64,000 nt of DNA from Morella rubra. Lineage: Eukaryota > Streptophyta > Magnoliopsida > Fagales > Myricaceae. The translations under genes and the position numbers were made by a program. Under the pieces are notes generated by a model, which made no database searches, had not been told where the DNA came from, and worked only from the letters and a program-made list of their open reading frames with translations. Positions 10,262 to 21,800 of this stretch are shown one piece after another. The DNA lies in assembly GCA_003952965.2 (NCBI GenBank), contig CM025851.1, positions 13,690,137 through 13,754,136 on the forward strand. Direction: 5' to 3'. Numbering within the stretch: the stretch's first letter is position 1; each line of letters begins with the position of its first letter.

Positions 10262-11323
10262 ATATCAGTTGTAGTCGTTTTGTTGTTTTGTACATTTAGG
10301 TGCAGTTTGTTGTTGTAGGATGGAAAGCTGTAGACAGCTTCCACTTTTGTACTTACTTTTTCTTACGGTTGTATCCTCGTGAAGGATTTTGTTCTTTGAA
10401 ATGTACTAGTGGAAAACTTTTTGTATATATATATATATTATTTTAGATTTCCTATTATCCTGTTTCTTCCTTAAACTACAAGCTAGCCTTAACTTTAATT
10501 TCTTTACCAAATTGTTTTTAAAATATTTTTAAGTCCACCTAGTTGATTAACTAAGTTATTTTATTATCCGTTCTATACTTATCTCTTTTCACTAAAACGT
10601 TTACGCTAAGCTTTTTCAAAGCCAGTTATCAGGCCTTTCTAGGATTAATGCGTGCAGTAATCCTTGCTTGTGTGCATTCTATTACTATAAGAGAGCTTAG
10701 GGGGTAAGTACTAGCACGGGACGTGACAACTATGAGTTAGCTACCCATGTTTTGAAAGCTCATGCAACAGGATCTATGGCTTCAAATGGGGTGCTTTGCA
10801 AAAATCCATAGGTGTGGTGGTACTGTGACTCCGGCCACTTTGGGCTTCCTTAGAAGAAAGAATAGTGTGAGACAGTGTGAAATAAGCTATGGCGGTAGTC
10901 ATGTCTCTTATTGCCAGAATGCATCCAGTTTGTACCGTTGATGATATCAGCCACGCCACAACGAGGCATCGTCATCTTTGATACCGTTTGGGTGTCTAAA
11001 GTCCCAGTAACGTTAAGATGGTAATTGAGCTGGTAAGTTTTGACGGCAGATTCCAAGAGTTCGTCAAAATCATCATCGTTGGTATGATTGTTCAAATGAC
11101 CATAGTTTAGATAACCAAAATGTTCAAGGTACTTTTTGAGGTCATGGATGCCTTTGAGCTTTTCATGGTGGCGAAATCCTTGTAGATGCTTGAAAACCTC
11201 AAAGGCTAATTTCTTTTGGTTATGCGTCTCTTTTGAAGTTGCACAAGAAAGGAGAGGAAGGAGAATGAGAAGGAGGAGAGTGGAGGAGAAGAGGGAAATG
11301 GCTTTCGAATAAATCATTACCAT

Positions 11324-11698
11324 GTATTAGGAACTAATCAAGTTGTTTTGAATGTTGCAAAAGACTTATAGTTTATATAGACTTTTTATAGTTACGGGAT
11401 GTAAGTCACCTTAAATATGCAGATTCACCTTCAATCAAAGACCTAGTTAGGCGCAGGCTCTTCCTATCTAGAATCTCTCCTTTAATAATTCCACACATTA
11501 ATCGGTTTGAACAAGCCATTGTGAAAACCTTTTTGGTCTTGGTCCTACTATATATAGTATAGACTGCTATACTGTTAGTCTCAAGTCTCATTAGGTACTA
11601 TTCACTTAGATTCGAAACGTAATACGGTAAGTAACTATTTAGTCTAGGAGTTTTGACCACCTTTAACAAATTAACCTTGAGTTTTCACTAGGGCTGAA
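11324..11698. repeat. MMP3 5' flank, paralogous to the MMP1 5' flank
   Basis: Promoter DNA with a TATA-like TATATAA, CAAAGACCTAGTTAGGCGCA and ATTCACTTAGATTCGAAA. It matches 1191-1588 closely. No gene. Confidence 0.75.
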
Positions 11699-12253
11699 CA
11701 TTTGCTGTGGCGACCACCACCCCTATGGGCGGTTCTTCACAAATTGAAACCATCATTGCCGTCGTAAGGGTGGTGGTTTCAGCGGTTGCAATTGGCGGCA
11801 ACCGTCACCCTTACCTGAAATTCAAAATGTTCCAATTTTTTTTTCTTTCTAAAATTGCAACCCAAACGGCAACACATTCCAAACAAAATCACAAAAACTT
11901 AATTTCTAAATCTCAACCAAATAAAAAAAAATCTAATTTTTTTCCAAAAAATTGCAATCCAAATAATCACTAGCAAATCAAAACCAAATCGCAACATAAT
12001 AATATCAAATGGCAACAAAAGGAGGAGAGAAAGCGAGAGAGTTAGAGAGGGAGAGGCAGCTAGAGAGAGAGAGAGCAAAGGAAAAAATGAGAACAAGGGG
12101 GAAGGGTTGGGTTAGGTTTTAAGAGAAACAAAGCCGTTTGGTGTGAAATAAAATAAAAAATAAAAAAGGAGAAGCTATGAAACACCATTGGCAATATCCC
12201 CACAAATTGGTGATATTGCCAACAGGTATTGGAGGTTCCAATGATCTAGCTTA
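11699..12253. mobile_element. MITE-like element M2 (hAT type)
   Basis: 555 bases starting TAGGGCTGAACATTTG, flanked by GTTTTCAC at 11691-11698 and 12254-12261, an 8 bp duplication typical of hAT elements. The equivalent position in other units reads straight through, as an empty site. The interior is non-coding, with A-rich and GA-rich tracts. The terminal inverted repeat is weak (TAGGGCT against TAAGCTA). Partial copies lie at 1589 and 27163. Confidence 0.6.
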
Positions 12254-13173
12254 GTTTTCACATAAAAGTGCCTGGATTTAGAGTTTTTGTCAAATAAGTC
12301 CTTCCGCTAAAATTCCTTCCTCAAAAGTATGTTATGATCTCCAATCATAAGTTGACATGTGTCACTAAAAACAAATTAAATTGGTTACCTTAATTGAAAA
12401 TTTCAAGTCACATAACAATATATGACACATCAGCTAAATAAAAACAAACAAACAAAATCATTTTAATTTATTTCAAAAAACACATAATAGTTTAAAAACT
12501 AAAAAAAATAAGTAACACAATTTTATATTTGGGTGACATGTGTTAACTTTTATTGTGTCTATCTCTCCAATAGGCAGACCCCACCGTAGAGCTTATACTC
12601 TTCAAAACTTTATATGAATAACATGAAAAAGTGTAGAGTCTATCTATTATATATCTCTCTCTTTGAAGTGCATAGTGAAATTAGGACAATAAATTATCCC
12701 ACAATTCACGTAAGTTGACATGTGTCACTAAAAACTAAATAAATTGGTTACCTTAATTAAAAATTTCAAGTCACATAATAGTATATGACACATCAGCTAA
12801 ATAAAAAACAAAACAAACAAAATAATTTTTATTTATTTAAAAAAAATAATAGTTTAAAAACTAAAAAATGAGGAAAAAAAAAATAAGTAACACAATTTTA
12901 GATTTGGATAACATGTGTTAATTTTTATTGTTTCTATCTCTCTAATAGGTAGACTCTACTATAGAGCTTATACTCTTTAAAACTTTATATAAATAACATT
13001 AAAGAGTGTAGAGTCTATTTATTATATACATCTCTTTTTAAAGTGCATAATAAAATTAGGACAATAAATAATCCCGCAATTCCTAAGATCCCTAAAGCAA
13101 GTGGGACTTTTGCTGCCCAATTGCTATATACGAAATATAATGATGATGTAGAAAAAAAAGGAAAAGAAATATA
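12254..13173. repeat. Tandem duplication of the ancestral intergenic block, period 363 bp
   Basis: TTGACATGTGTCACTAAAAA begins near 12352 and again near 12715, and the following 340 bases (GACACATCAGC, the ACATGTGTTAA context, TCTATCTCTC) align. At 13109-13130 the sequence GCTGCCCAATTGCTATATAC is the uninterrupted form of the M1 insertion site. No gene. Confidence 0.75.
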
Positions 13174-13239
13174 ATGATGATGTCTCGTGGTGCGGCCCAT
13201 ATCAGCAAGTGTACAAGCTGGACGCGTTCGGGTAAGAAG
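13174..13239 (+). pseudogene. Plus-strand MMP cysteine-switch fragment F1
   Basis: Reads MMMSRGAAHISKCTSW then RSGKK on the plus strand, aligning with MMMPRCGVSDIINGTNW and SGKK of MMP9. Only about 65 bases match and the flanks show no MMP homology. The switch Cys is not conserved. It is opposite in strand to every full MMP copy. Confidence 0.6.
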
Positions 13240-14023
13240 CCAGCACGCGTTCTCGCATGCTCAAATACAGAGCCCATTTCTATGGAAAACAACTCTGTTT
13301 TAGGAACACTATCCAATTCGAGTTTTAAGAGGAGTCATTTATAAAAATTTAGAATTTGATTTCTTATACGCGAATCTTTTCCCAAACAGTCGGAAATCAG
13401 CTTTGTCTGTAGATATAATGTAATGACGTTATTTCTAAGAAAAGTTTAATGGCTCAACTTGTTTGTACCATGGGATGTCATATCTTAAAAGTATAATGAT
13501 TTATACTGAATAACTACGCAGATTTCTCTTTCTTATGTAATCGAACAATTAACTTGATGATCTCCAATATCATTTAGTATTAATTACTTTCAAAAATCAC
13601 CTTTTCTACCTAACGTAACCCAGTCAATTCTATTAAAAACTAGGGATTTTTATACGATGTCAAAACGTATTGACTATGCAAGATCTTGCTCGTTTATAAA
13701 TAAAAGTATTGTATACTTTATACTTGAATCTACTTATAGGAAATATATGTATTATCATGGTATAAAATAAAATGCTCAATTATATTTTTAATTACATATG
13801 AATCTGTGCTCTACTTTAGATTTTCTTATGTACCAGTACTCACGCTTAATATACCTCGATCCATTTATTATAGCTAGGTTTATTAATTCATTCACGTGTG
13901 ACAAAATAACATTCATGAATTACATATGTTTATCAAATAACTGTTCAAACTTGCTCTACAAATTAATTAGATTTTCTTATTAGAAAACACTTTATTCTAT
14001 ACCAGATTCCTAATCTATCCTTC
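13240..14023. repeat. 3' flank of MMP4, shared with MMP6, MMP8 and MMP9
   Basis: No gene. Segments such as CTACTTTAGATTTTC and GTACCAGTACTCACGCTT recur at 28.05 and 60.93 kb, and AAAGTTTAATGGCTC recurs at 27.66 kb. It is the 3' part of the duplicated unit. Confidence 0.7.
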
Positions 14024-14709
14024 TCAAGTGTTATACAAGGCTTTAATTCCCTGTATATCATCTGCATGCAAACCCTTCGTCACTCCTTGAGAGATGCTAG
14101 AGAACATGATAGCTCCCTCAACTGAGCTATAGTCCAAGAAGGTGCCCAATCTCATGCAAGGCAACAGTCTTTGCATGCACCTACACTCCATTCATCTGCA
14201 TCGTAAGAATCGACCACAGTTGGTGCAAAGCATGAGCGAGGATTCCACCAGCATCAAAAGGGATCTCCTGATTTTAATTTTTAAAAAAGAACATGAATAT
14301 GCCCATGTTCTGAAAGCCTGCAACAGGACCTATGGCTTCAGCTGGGGTGCCTTGCAGAAATCCATAGTGAGGTGGTACTGTGAGGCCGGCCACTTTGGGC
14401 TTCCTTGAAAGAAAGAATAGTGTCGGTGTGAAATAAGCCAACTTGCCAGAATGCATCTAGTTTGTACCTGATAACATGCCACAACGAGGCATCATCATCT
14501 TTGATACCGTTTGGTCATCTAAAGTCCCCATTCCAAGAGGTAAAAATCATTATCATTGGCCTGGAGCGATTACTACCAAAATGTTCAAGGTACTTTTTGA
14601 GGTCATGATGCCTTTGACCTTGTCACCATGGTGACATCCTTGGAGATGCTTGAGAAACTCAAAGGCTGATTTCTTTTGGTCATGAAAAGTTTATGGCTTT
14701 TGAATTCAT
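14024..14709 (-). pseudogene. MMP4, deletion-riddled matrix metalloproteinase
   Basis: 686 bases against about 950 for an intact copy. Homology runs from the terminal KALYNT-TGA to the first MNSKA codons, with many deletions of about 3 to 45 bases throughout, including the signal peptide, the propeptide, the switch (DIIN lost after PRCG) and the zinc-loop region. No long frame remains. The even spread of small deletions is unlike the other copies and could be partly an assembly problem. Confidence 0.85.
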
Positions 14710-14818
14710 CACAATTTATAATCAAGTTGTTTTGAATGTTGCAAAATCATAGTTTGGGTTCATGTTACGAATGCCAAACCCAGTAATTGATTCCTAATCT
14801 GCGATCCTTCAAAAATTT

Positions 14819-15761
14819 TCAAGTGTTATACAAGGCTTTAATTCCCTGTATATCATCTGCATGCAAACCTTTCGTCACTCCTTGAGAGATGCTAGAGAAC
14901 ATGATGCTCCCTCAACTGAGCTATGCCCGAGTCCAAGAAGGTGCCCAATCTCGTGCAAGGCAACCGTCTCCAAGTCGAATGCACAGGCCTTGCACCTACA
15001 CTCCATGTTCATCTGCATCGTAATGGAATCGACCATCAGTTGGCGCAAAAGCATGAGCGAGGGTTCCACCAGCTCCGTCGAAAGGGTCCCATCTCCGTGA
15101 TCCCGTCTATAAAAACCAATTTTTATATTTGCATTTGCGAGTGTCTGAGCTTGTGAGAACGTGAAGTGAGTCTTAGCTGCCCATGTTCTGAAAGCTCGTG
15201 CAACAGGACCTATGGCTTCAGTTGGGGTGCCTTGCAGAAATCCATAGGTGAGGTGGTATTGTGAAGCCGACCACTTTGGCATTCCTTGAAAAAAAGTATA
15301 GTGAGAATGGTGTGAAATAAGCACGGCGGTGGTCATGTCTCTTCTTGCCCGAATGCATCCAGTTTGTACCGTTGATAATATCAGACACTCCACAACGAGG
15401 CATCATCATCTTTGATATCGTTTGGGCATCTAAAGTCCAGTGGCGTTAAGATGGTAATTGCGTTGGTAAGTTTTGATAGCAGATTCCAAGAGTTCGTCAA
15501 AATCATCATCATTGGCATGAGTGGTTTTTGGAAGGACTATAGCTTCAGATAACCAAAATGTTCAAGGTATTTTTTGAGGTCATGGATGCCTTTGACCTTC
15601 TCACCATGGTGACATCCTTGGAGATGCTTGAGAAACTCAAAGGCTGATTTCTTTTGGTCATGCGACTCTGGTGAAGTTGCACAAGAAAGGAGAGGAAGGA
15701 GAACGAAGAGGAGGAGAGTGGAGGAAAAGAGGGAAATGGCTTTTGAATTCATCATCACCAT
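14819..15761 (-). pseudogene. MMP5, near-copy of MMP9 broken by small indels
   Basis: Closely matches MMP9 over its whole length: signal peptide MVMMNSKAISLF, switch PRCGVSD, zinc-loop parts, [11 protein letters not shown]. About nine indels relative to MMP9, nearly all one-base deletions, scramble the frame. Examples are an extra base near 15545 and missing bases near 15436, 15322, 15309, 15004, 14983 and 14908. Substitutions between the two copies are few. Either a young pseudogene or a gene damaged by consensus errors. TATAAAAA is kept upstream, near 15820. Confidence 0.85.
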
Positions 15762-16176
15762 GTATTGGGAACTAATCAAGCTGTTTTGAATGTTGCAAAA
15801 GGCTCATAGTTTGGGTGCTTTTTATAGACTTTTGAATTAGGATATGTTACGGGATGTGATCATGTGAAACAAGACTGGTACTGATAAGTTAATGCTAAGT
15901 CAACTTGCCACCACCCGTAGCCTAGAGGACAGGCAACTTAACATAAAGTTGTATACATATGGAATTGTGAACTGAATTTTTCCACACAATAAAACGAGTT
16001 GGACCTTAAATCCCTCCCATTTGAAAAGAGAAAGTCGAAGTTGTCTGCTGTCCGCTAATATAAAAGAAGTGTGAGTTACTGTCGTTTTGATATACACCCC
16101 TAAGACGGGCCCCTGAACAATTTTGTCCCAAGTGCGGGACTGACCGTCAAATTTAAAATGCAGATCGATGGATTCG
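15762..16176. repeat. MMP5 promoter block
   Basis: No gene. Paralogous to the regions upstream of MMP6 (29325-29573 and 37191 onward) and MMP9 (62208-62600), with a TATA box and GAACTGAATTTTTCCACACA. Confidence 0.75.
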
Positions 16177-16191
16177 AACTCCAATCAAAGA

Positions 16192-16702
16192 TCAGTACCC
16201 ACTTTAAGGTTAATGTGGATGTCGCTATCAGTGCTAATTTTTGTGCAGTCGCGCGTGTTGGTAGGAATTATGAGGGTTTGATTATGTTCGCTGCCACTGA
16301 GCTCTTTGAAGAATCTGATCAACTTGTGGGGGAAGCACTTGCTGCTCATTTCTGTATCCACCAATTAAGCTTCCCTTTTTGGCTTGCAATACTTTATTTT
16401 TGAAGGAGATTCGCTAGGGGTGATTAATGCGCTCCTGCATTTTCCGAGGTGCTGCCCTCGATGCGATCTGTTCGGCCGACTCCTGATCGTTTGCCGTTAT
16501 TCTTGATTCACAGTCTGAATTCTTTAACGCACGATATTACTCGTTGAGCCGCCTTCTTTCTTTTTGAAGGTAGTGTTCCTCATAATCTCGAGTTGTTTAT
16601 TAATTATTTCTGGATGTATTTGGGGCTGATCCCCTTGACTTTATGTACTCTTTCCTAATTTCTATTGATCAGTAATGAATATTGTTTATCAAAAAACGAA
16701 AA
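16192..16702 (+). mobile_element. 5'-truncated LINE (plant L1 type) with RNase H remnant
   Basis: Flanked by a perfect 15 bp duplication AACTCCAATCAAAGA (16177-16191 and 16703-16717) and ending in an A-rich tail. The first frame reads KVNVDVAISANF, then LVGEALAAHF. After a frame change near 16400 comes EGDSLGVINALL. These match the plant-type RNase H domain (RVT_3) at the end of L1-like elements, with its Asp, Glu and Asp positions. Several stops follow. Only the last 0.5 kb inserted, as usual for target-primed reverse transcription. Confidence 0.85.
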
Positions 16703-16717
16703 AACTCCAATCAAAGA

Positions 16718-17742
16718 CCTAGTTAGGCTGTATAGTTTTCACACTTCCAAATTTCTAAAGAAGCCTCTTTGGGCCAGCTTTAAGCTTCGAAATCTTAACT
16801 TAAGAGGGCATGCTTGTCTAATCTCACACATTAGGTTTATAATCTCCAAAGTTAGATGATTCGAGGAAGGTAAAGAGAGGAAAAATTAGAGAATATTCGA
16901 GTGAATTAGATTATTACTTGCTTGACGTTGCAAAATAAGATTATGGAATTTAATCAGGACAAAAGTATATTAATTTTTCTTTTTTTCATAAATAAGTGTT
17001 CGATATAACGTGTTCTACCGTTGGCTAAAATTTTAACACTTGCAGATGATTAAGATCAGGACTGCTATCAACATGCAATATGCATTAAGTAATTTGCAGA
17101 ATTAATAGCATTAGTCTCACGTCTGAGCGTACTCTATTCACTTGGATTCGGAAATAATATTGTTAAGTACCTATTTGGTCTTGAGTTTTGACCACATTTA
17201 ATAAATTCTATTTAAATTTTTATATTGATCATAAAAGTGCTTGGATTTAGAATTTTTTTAAAAACAAGTCCTTCCATTAAACTTTCATCCATAAAGCTGT
17301 TACATCAACTTCAATTATAAGTTGACACGTGTCACCCAAAACTAAATAAACGTGTTACTTTAATTAAACAAATTCAAGTCACATTACAATATAAGTCATG
17401 TCAGCCAAATAAAAAACAAATCAGACCAATAAATTTAAATTTATTTTAGAAAACACAAATACTTTAGAAATTAAGAAAAATTAAAAAAAATAAAATAATT
17501 CACACAATTTTAGATTTGGGTGACATGTGTTAACTTATTGTGTTTATCTCTCCAATAAGTGGACCCCACTAAGGTATATATTGCTTGAAACTTTATATGG
17601 CAACATTAAAGAGTGTAGAGTGCATTTTTTATGTCTATCTATATCCGAATTGCATTGTGAGATTTGGGCAATAGTTTTTAGGGTTTCCCAATCCAATTCC
17701 CAATATCGCTAAAGCCCCTGGGGACTTTTGCTGCCCAATTGC
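16718..17742. repeat. Distal MMP5 upstream block
   Basis: No gene. It parallels 37.4-38.48, 54.5-55.5 and 62.7-63.72 kb, with the shared AGAGAATATTCGAGTGAATT, TATTAATTTTTCTTTTTTTC and GGACCCCACTA segments. Confidence 0.75.
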
Positions 17743-18115
17743 TAGGGTTGTGCAAAATGACTCCGAGCCGACTTCAACCCTATATAGTAGGGTTGGTGAG
17801 AGATGGAGTCGGAAGTTAAAAAAAAATCGACTTAAGTCGTATTTGTAGTCTACAGAGCCGACTTCGACTTACATTTAAAAAATTATGTTAGTCTCTTTTA
17901 AATGATGGAAGTTTGGGCCTTTTGAGTAAAAGGACAAAAAAAGAAAACCTACAAAGTAAATAAATCCATAAGAAAAAAATTATTAATAGGCCAGTGACGC
18001 AACAAAAATTTTGAGCTAAATAAGGCCGACGACCCAATTGAGTCAACTTTGACATATTCAGAATCAGACTCAAATATTGCCTTTTCGACTCTTACTAAAT
18101 CGTTGAACACCCCTA
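17743..18115. mobile_element. hAT-type MITE M1, copy 1
   Basis: Starts TAGGGTTGTGCAAAATGA and ends GTTGAACACCCCTA, giving inverted TAGGGxTGTxCAA termini. It is flanked by CCAATTGC on the left and CAAATTGC on the right (8 bp, one change). The interior is non-coding with repeated GACTTCGAC-like words. The same insertion is shared by the units at 38.5, 55.5 and 63.7 kb. Confidence 0.8.
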
Positions 18116-18163
18116 CAAATTGCTGTATACGAAATATAACCTGATTCCTATATACAAAGTATA

Positions 18164-18229
18164 ATGATGATGCCTCATGGTGGAGCCTGTATCACCAACG
18201 ATATGAGCTGGATGTGTTCAGGTAAGAAG
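18164..18229 (+). pseudogene. Plus-strand MMP cysteine-switch fragment F2
   Basis: Reads MMMPHGGACITNDMSWM then SGKK, aligned to MMMPRCGVSDIINGTNWM of MMP9. It lies just right of MITE M1, as F3 and F5 do. The switch Arg and Cys are replaced. Confidence 0.6.
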
Positions 18230-18471
18230 ACAGTTCGCTTTCTCTCATGAACAAAGACAGCCCATTTCTGAGAGTTTGGCCCACTTCTATGTAAAACGAC
18301 TCTATTTTAGGAACACTATCCATTTTAACCAGAATATTTTGCCCATCGTTGCAAATAAGGCTAAGCTTTCTAGGTTTCACCACATCCAAACTCGACTCGA
18401 ATCAATCAGAACAAAGAAAAACAAACCCAACCTTGACTCAGATTAACCCCTGAACCCGAGCTGACCCAAGC
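18230..18471. other. Flank of element A insertion
   Basis: No gene. It parallels 39.0-39.23 kb, which shows the uninterrupted form around CTCAAGC where element A is inserted here. Confidence 0.6.
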
Positions 18472-18818
18472 TGTTGGATAAAGATGGCTCCTATTAAGAT
18501 ATTCAAGTAGTTGAGTTCTAATAGGATATTTATTAAAATATCTAAGTATTTGAGTTCTATTAGGATATCCAAGTATTTGAATTCTAATATGTTTGAGGAT
18601 GTAGGGTCTAGGGTTTCTTATAAACAGTCAGTCTACGATGTAACCTAAGAATTACACAAGATAGTAAAATCTTTGGCCGCTCTCTCCTGTCGACGTAAGC
18701 ATATTGTTAAACCACGTTAAATCTCTGTCTCAATTCTCTCTCTTCCCTTCTTTCTCTCTTTCTCTCTCTCTCTTCAATTTTTGTATATTGTTCATCATTG
18801 GTGTGCACGGTAACAACA
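18472..18818 (+). repeat. 5' LTR of element A
   Basis: Begins TGTTGGATAAAGATGG and ends GGTAACAACA. It contains two to three internal repeats of TATTTGAGTTCTA spaced about 30-35 bases and a CT-rich tract near its end. Confidence 0.9.
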
Positions 18819-18845
18819 ATTGGTATTGGAGCTCCAGGTTCAATA

Positions 18846-21800
18846 ATGGTAGTAAATACTTCGATTGCTAAATTCGATGTGATGAAGTTCGATGGAACTG
18901 TGAATTTCAGATTGTGGCAACGAAGGGTAAAAGATTTGTTGGTGCAACAAGGGATGGTGAAGGCTCTACACGGGAAGAAGCCAGATGACATGATGGAGAC
19001 AGAGTGGAAGGCGCTTGATGCTAAAGCGGTGGCTATTATCCGACTTTCTTTAGCGGATGATGTGATATATCACGTCATGAACGAAGAATCTCTTACTGCA
19101 TTTTGGTTGAAAATGGAAAACTGATACATGTCGAAGTCTTTGACGAACAAACTCTATCTTAAGCAATGGTTGTTTGGTCTTAAGCAATGGTTGTTTGGTC
19201 TTAAGATGGTGAAGGGCTCAGATCTGAGCCAACACATCAACTTGTTTAATCAAATTGTTAGTGATCTGAAAATGGTTGTTGTGAAATTCGATGACGAAGA
19301 CAAGGCGTTGATGCTGTTGAATTCTTTGCCAGCTTCTACTACCTATGAGAATTTGGTTATGACTCTAACATAGGGAAATGATTCCTTGGAGTTAGAGGAT
19401 GTCACAGGGGCCCTGTTGGAGTTTTATCAGAGGAAGAAAGCTAGTGATGAGAGTTCTCGAGGGGAAGGGCTAATTGTGAAGAGTAACAAGTAGTGTGGAA
19501 GAAGCAAAACTAAGGGTGGTTCAAATAGCAAGAATTCTCGATCGAAGTCTATGAGTTGGAAAGATATCAATTGTTTTAAGTGCGGTAAGAAAGGACACAT
19601 AAAACGGAATTGTTCAGATAAGAAAAAGATTCCGGACAATGAGAATGAAGGTTCCTCAAGATCTGAGAATATAGTGAAGGAAGACTCAAAAGACATGGAT
19701 GGTGACATGCTTTCTATTTCATCTGTTCTAGAGCACCCCATTGATTCTTTGATTCTGGACTCAACATGTTTGTTTCACGTAATGCCCAACTGAGTTAGTT
19801 TGACATCTATAGGTCAATTAATTCTGGTATTATGATAATTGGTAATGGTGCACATTGTAAAATCATTGGCATAGGAGATATCATAATTAAAATGTTTGAT
19901 GGTGTGGTTAGAACGTTATGTGATGTTAGACATGTTCTAGATGTAGAGAAGAATCTAATTTCTTTAGGTACTTTAGACTCAAAGGGTTTTTGTTACAAGT
20001 CTGAAGGTGGAGTAATGAAGGTGACTAAAAGTGTGATGGTAGTGATGAAATAGCAGAAAAGTTCAAAAAATATTTACAAGTTGTTAGGTGGTACAATTGT
20101 AGGGGAGTCGCTTTTGTGGAGTCTTAGTCTGATAGTATTGTTTTGCGACATATGAGGTTGGGTCATATGGGTGAGCGGGGTATGTTAGAACTTCACAAGA
20201 GAAATCTGTTGAAGGGCGTGAAGACATGCAAGCTTGATTTTAGCAAGTTTTGTGTTCTAGAGAAGTAGAATCGAGTACAATTTAAGACAGCTATACACAA
20301 GATAGAGGGTGTACTGGATTACATTCATTCAGATCTTTGGGAATTGGTGAAGGTAGCATCACGGGGAGGACATGTGTATTTTGTCACATTCATTGATGAT
20401 TTTTCTAGGAAGGTCTGGGCGTACTTCATGTGGTACAAGTCAAAGACATTTGCCAAGTTCAAGTTGTGGAAAGCTGAAGTGAAAAATCAGACCGAGAGAA
20501 AGATTAAGTGTCTTAAGACAGATAATGGTACTGAGTACAAAGATACAAAGTTCATGGAGTTTTATGAGTAGTATGGGATAAAGAGACACTTTACAGTACA
20601 CAAGACACCACAACAAAATGGTGTGGCAGAAAGGATAAACAGTTCTATTACAGAGAGAGTGAGGTGTCTGAGGTTGAATGCTGGACTTACAAAGAACTTT
20701 TGGCTAGATGCAGTGAGTATGACATGTTTCTTAATTAATAGGTCACCGAGGGCAGTACTAGGATGTAAGGTTATAGAGGAGGTGTGGACAGGTAATGAGG
20801 TAGATTACTCTGGGTTGAGAATTTTTGGTTGTCCAGCCTATATGCACATTCCTAGTGAAGAGAGATTAAGGCTTGACCTAAAGTCTAGACAGTATATTTT
20901 TCTTGAGTATGAGAAAGGAGTTAAAGGTTACAAGTTTTGGGATCCAAAAGCAAACAAGGTGGTGATCAGTAGAAACATTGTATTTAATGAAAATTCTATG
21001 TTGAAAAGTACTTAGGGTGAAAAGAAATAGGTGCCAAAAAGCAGTAGCAATGATAAGTAGGTGATGCAAGTGGAGTTAGAGACTTTTGTGCAAAAGAACA
21101 TTGTTTAAGGTACAAAGGCTATTACTTCAGAACCTGAGGTGCATCATAGTATAGCCGTATACAGATCCAAACGCACTATCAAGCCACTAATTAGGTATGG
21201 TTATGAAGATATGATTTCATATGCTCTTGTCATTAGCAGTGGAGATCCTACAACTTTTTAGGAGGCAATCAATAGCCAAGTGAAAAGTAGATGGATGGAT
21301 GCTATGGTCGAGGAGATGGTCATTGCATAAGAATTAGATGTGGGACTTGGTGGAGCTTCCTGAGGGGAAGAATGCAAAAGGGTGTAAGTGGGTATCTAAG
21401 AAGAAAGAAGCAGTATAAAAAAAAAAAAGCGGGGACAAGTTCAAGGCTCACTTGGTAGCAAAGGGTTAAACACAAAGGAAAGGGGTTGATTGTAATGAAA
21501 TTTTCTCCCCGATTGTCAAGCACACTTCTATCAGGGCAACGTTGGCATTGGTAGTTCACTATGACATGGCTTTAGAGCAAATGGATGTGAAGATAGCTTT
21601 TCTACATGGTGATTTAGAAGAGCAGATTTACATAGAGCAGCCAAAAGGGTTTAGTCAATCCAGACATGAGAACTTGGTCTATAAATTGAAGAAGCACTTT
21701 ATGGATTGAAGCAATCTCCAAGGCAGTGGTACAAGTGATTTGACTCCTACATGATCTGAATTGGATACCAGAGATGTGAGTACGATTGTTGTGTATATGT

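Larger units (their letters stand above)
7184..10728. mobile_element. Probable solo LTR of a large Ty3/gypsy-type element
   Basis: The insertion starts TGTATCCC and ends GACGTGACA (TG...CA), with a perfect 5 bp target duplication ACTAT at 7179-7183 and 10729-10733. MMP1 supplies the empty site. The 3545 bases contain no recognisable gag or pol, no second terminal repeat, and a TTGAGTCAGTAGGACTCACC motif of a kind I associate with long Del/Tekay-type LTRs. A solo LTR is the simplest reading. The lineage is an inference. Orientation is not settled. Confidence 0.65.
6829..11323 (-). pseudogene. MMP3, split by a 3.5 kb LTR-like insertion
   Basis: The 3' part (6829-7183) encodes the structural-zinc loop (DHGDG, LDHAF, FCYD), [11 protein letters not shown], a Met-turn IMYP and the normal end KALYNA. 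The 5' part (10729-11323) begins MVMIYSKAIS and holds the signal peptide, propeptide and an intact switch PRCGVAD. Between them lies an insertion flanked by ACTAT on both sides. Apart from the insertion, the 5' part has a TAA in place of a Gln codon just after HYSFF, and the FHYD histidine is Cys. It pairs with MMP1 as a recent duplicate. It is dead as a gene. Confidence 0.9.

Noticed and set aside
10441-10728. 3' part of the 7184-10728 insert as a complete retroelement with its own genes
   Set aside because: No reverse transcriptase, integrase or gag motif was found anywhere in the insert on either strand, and there is no internal LTR pair.
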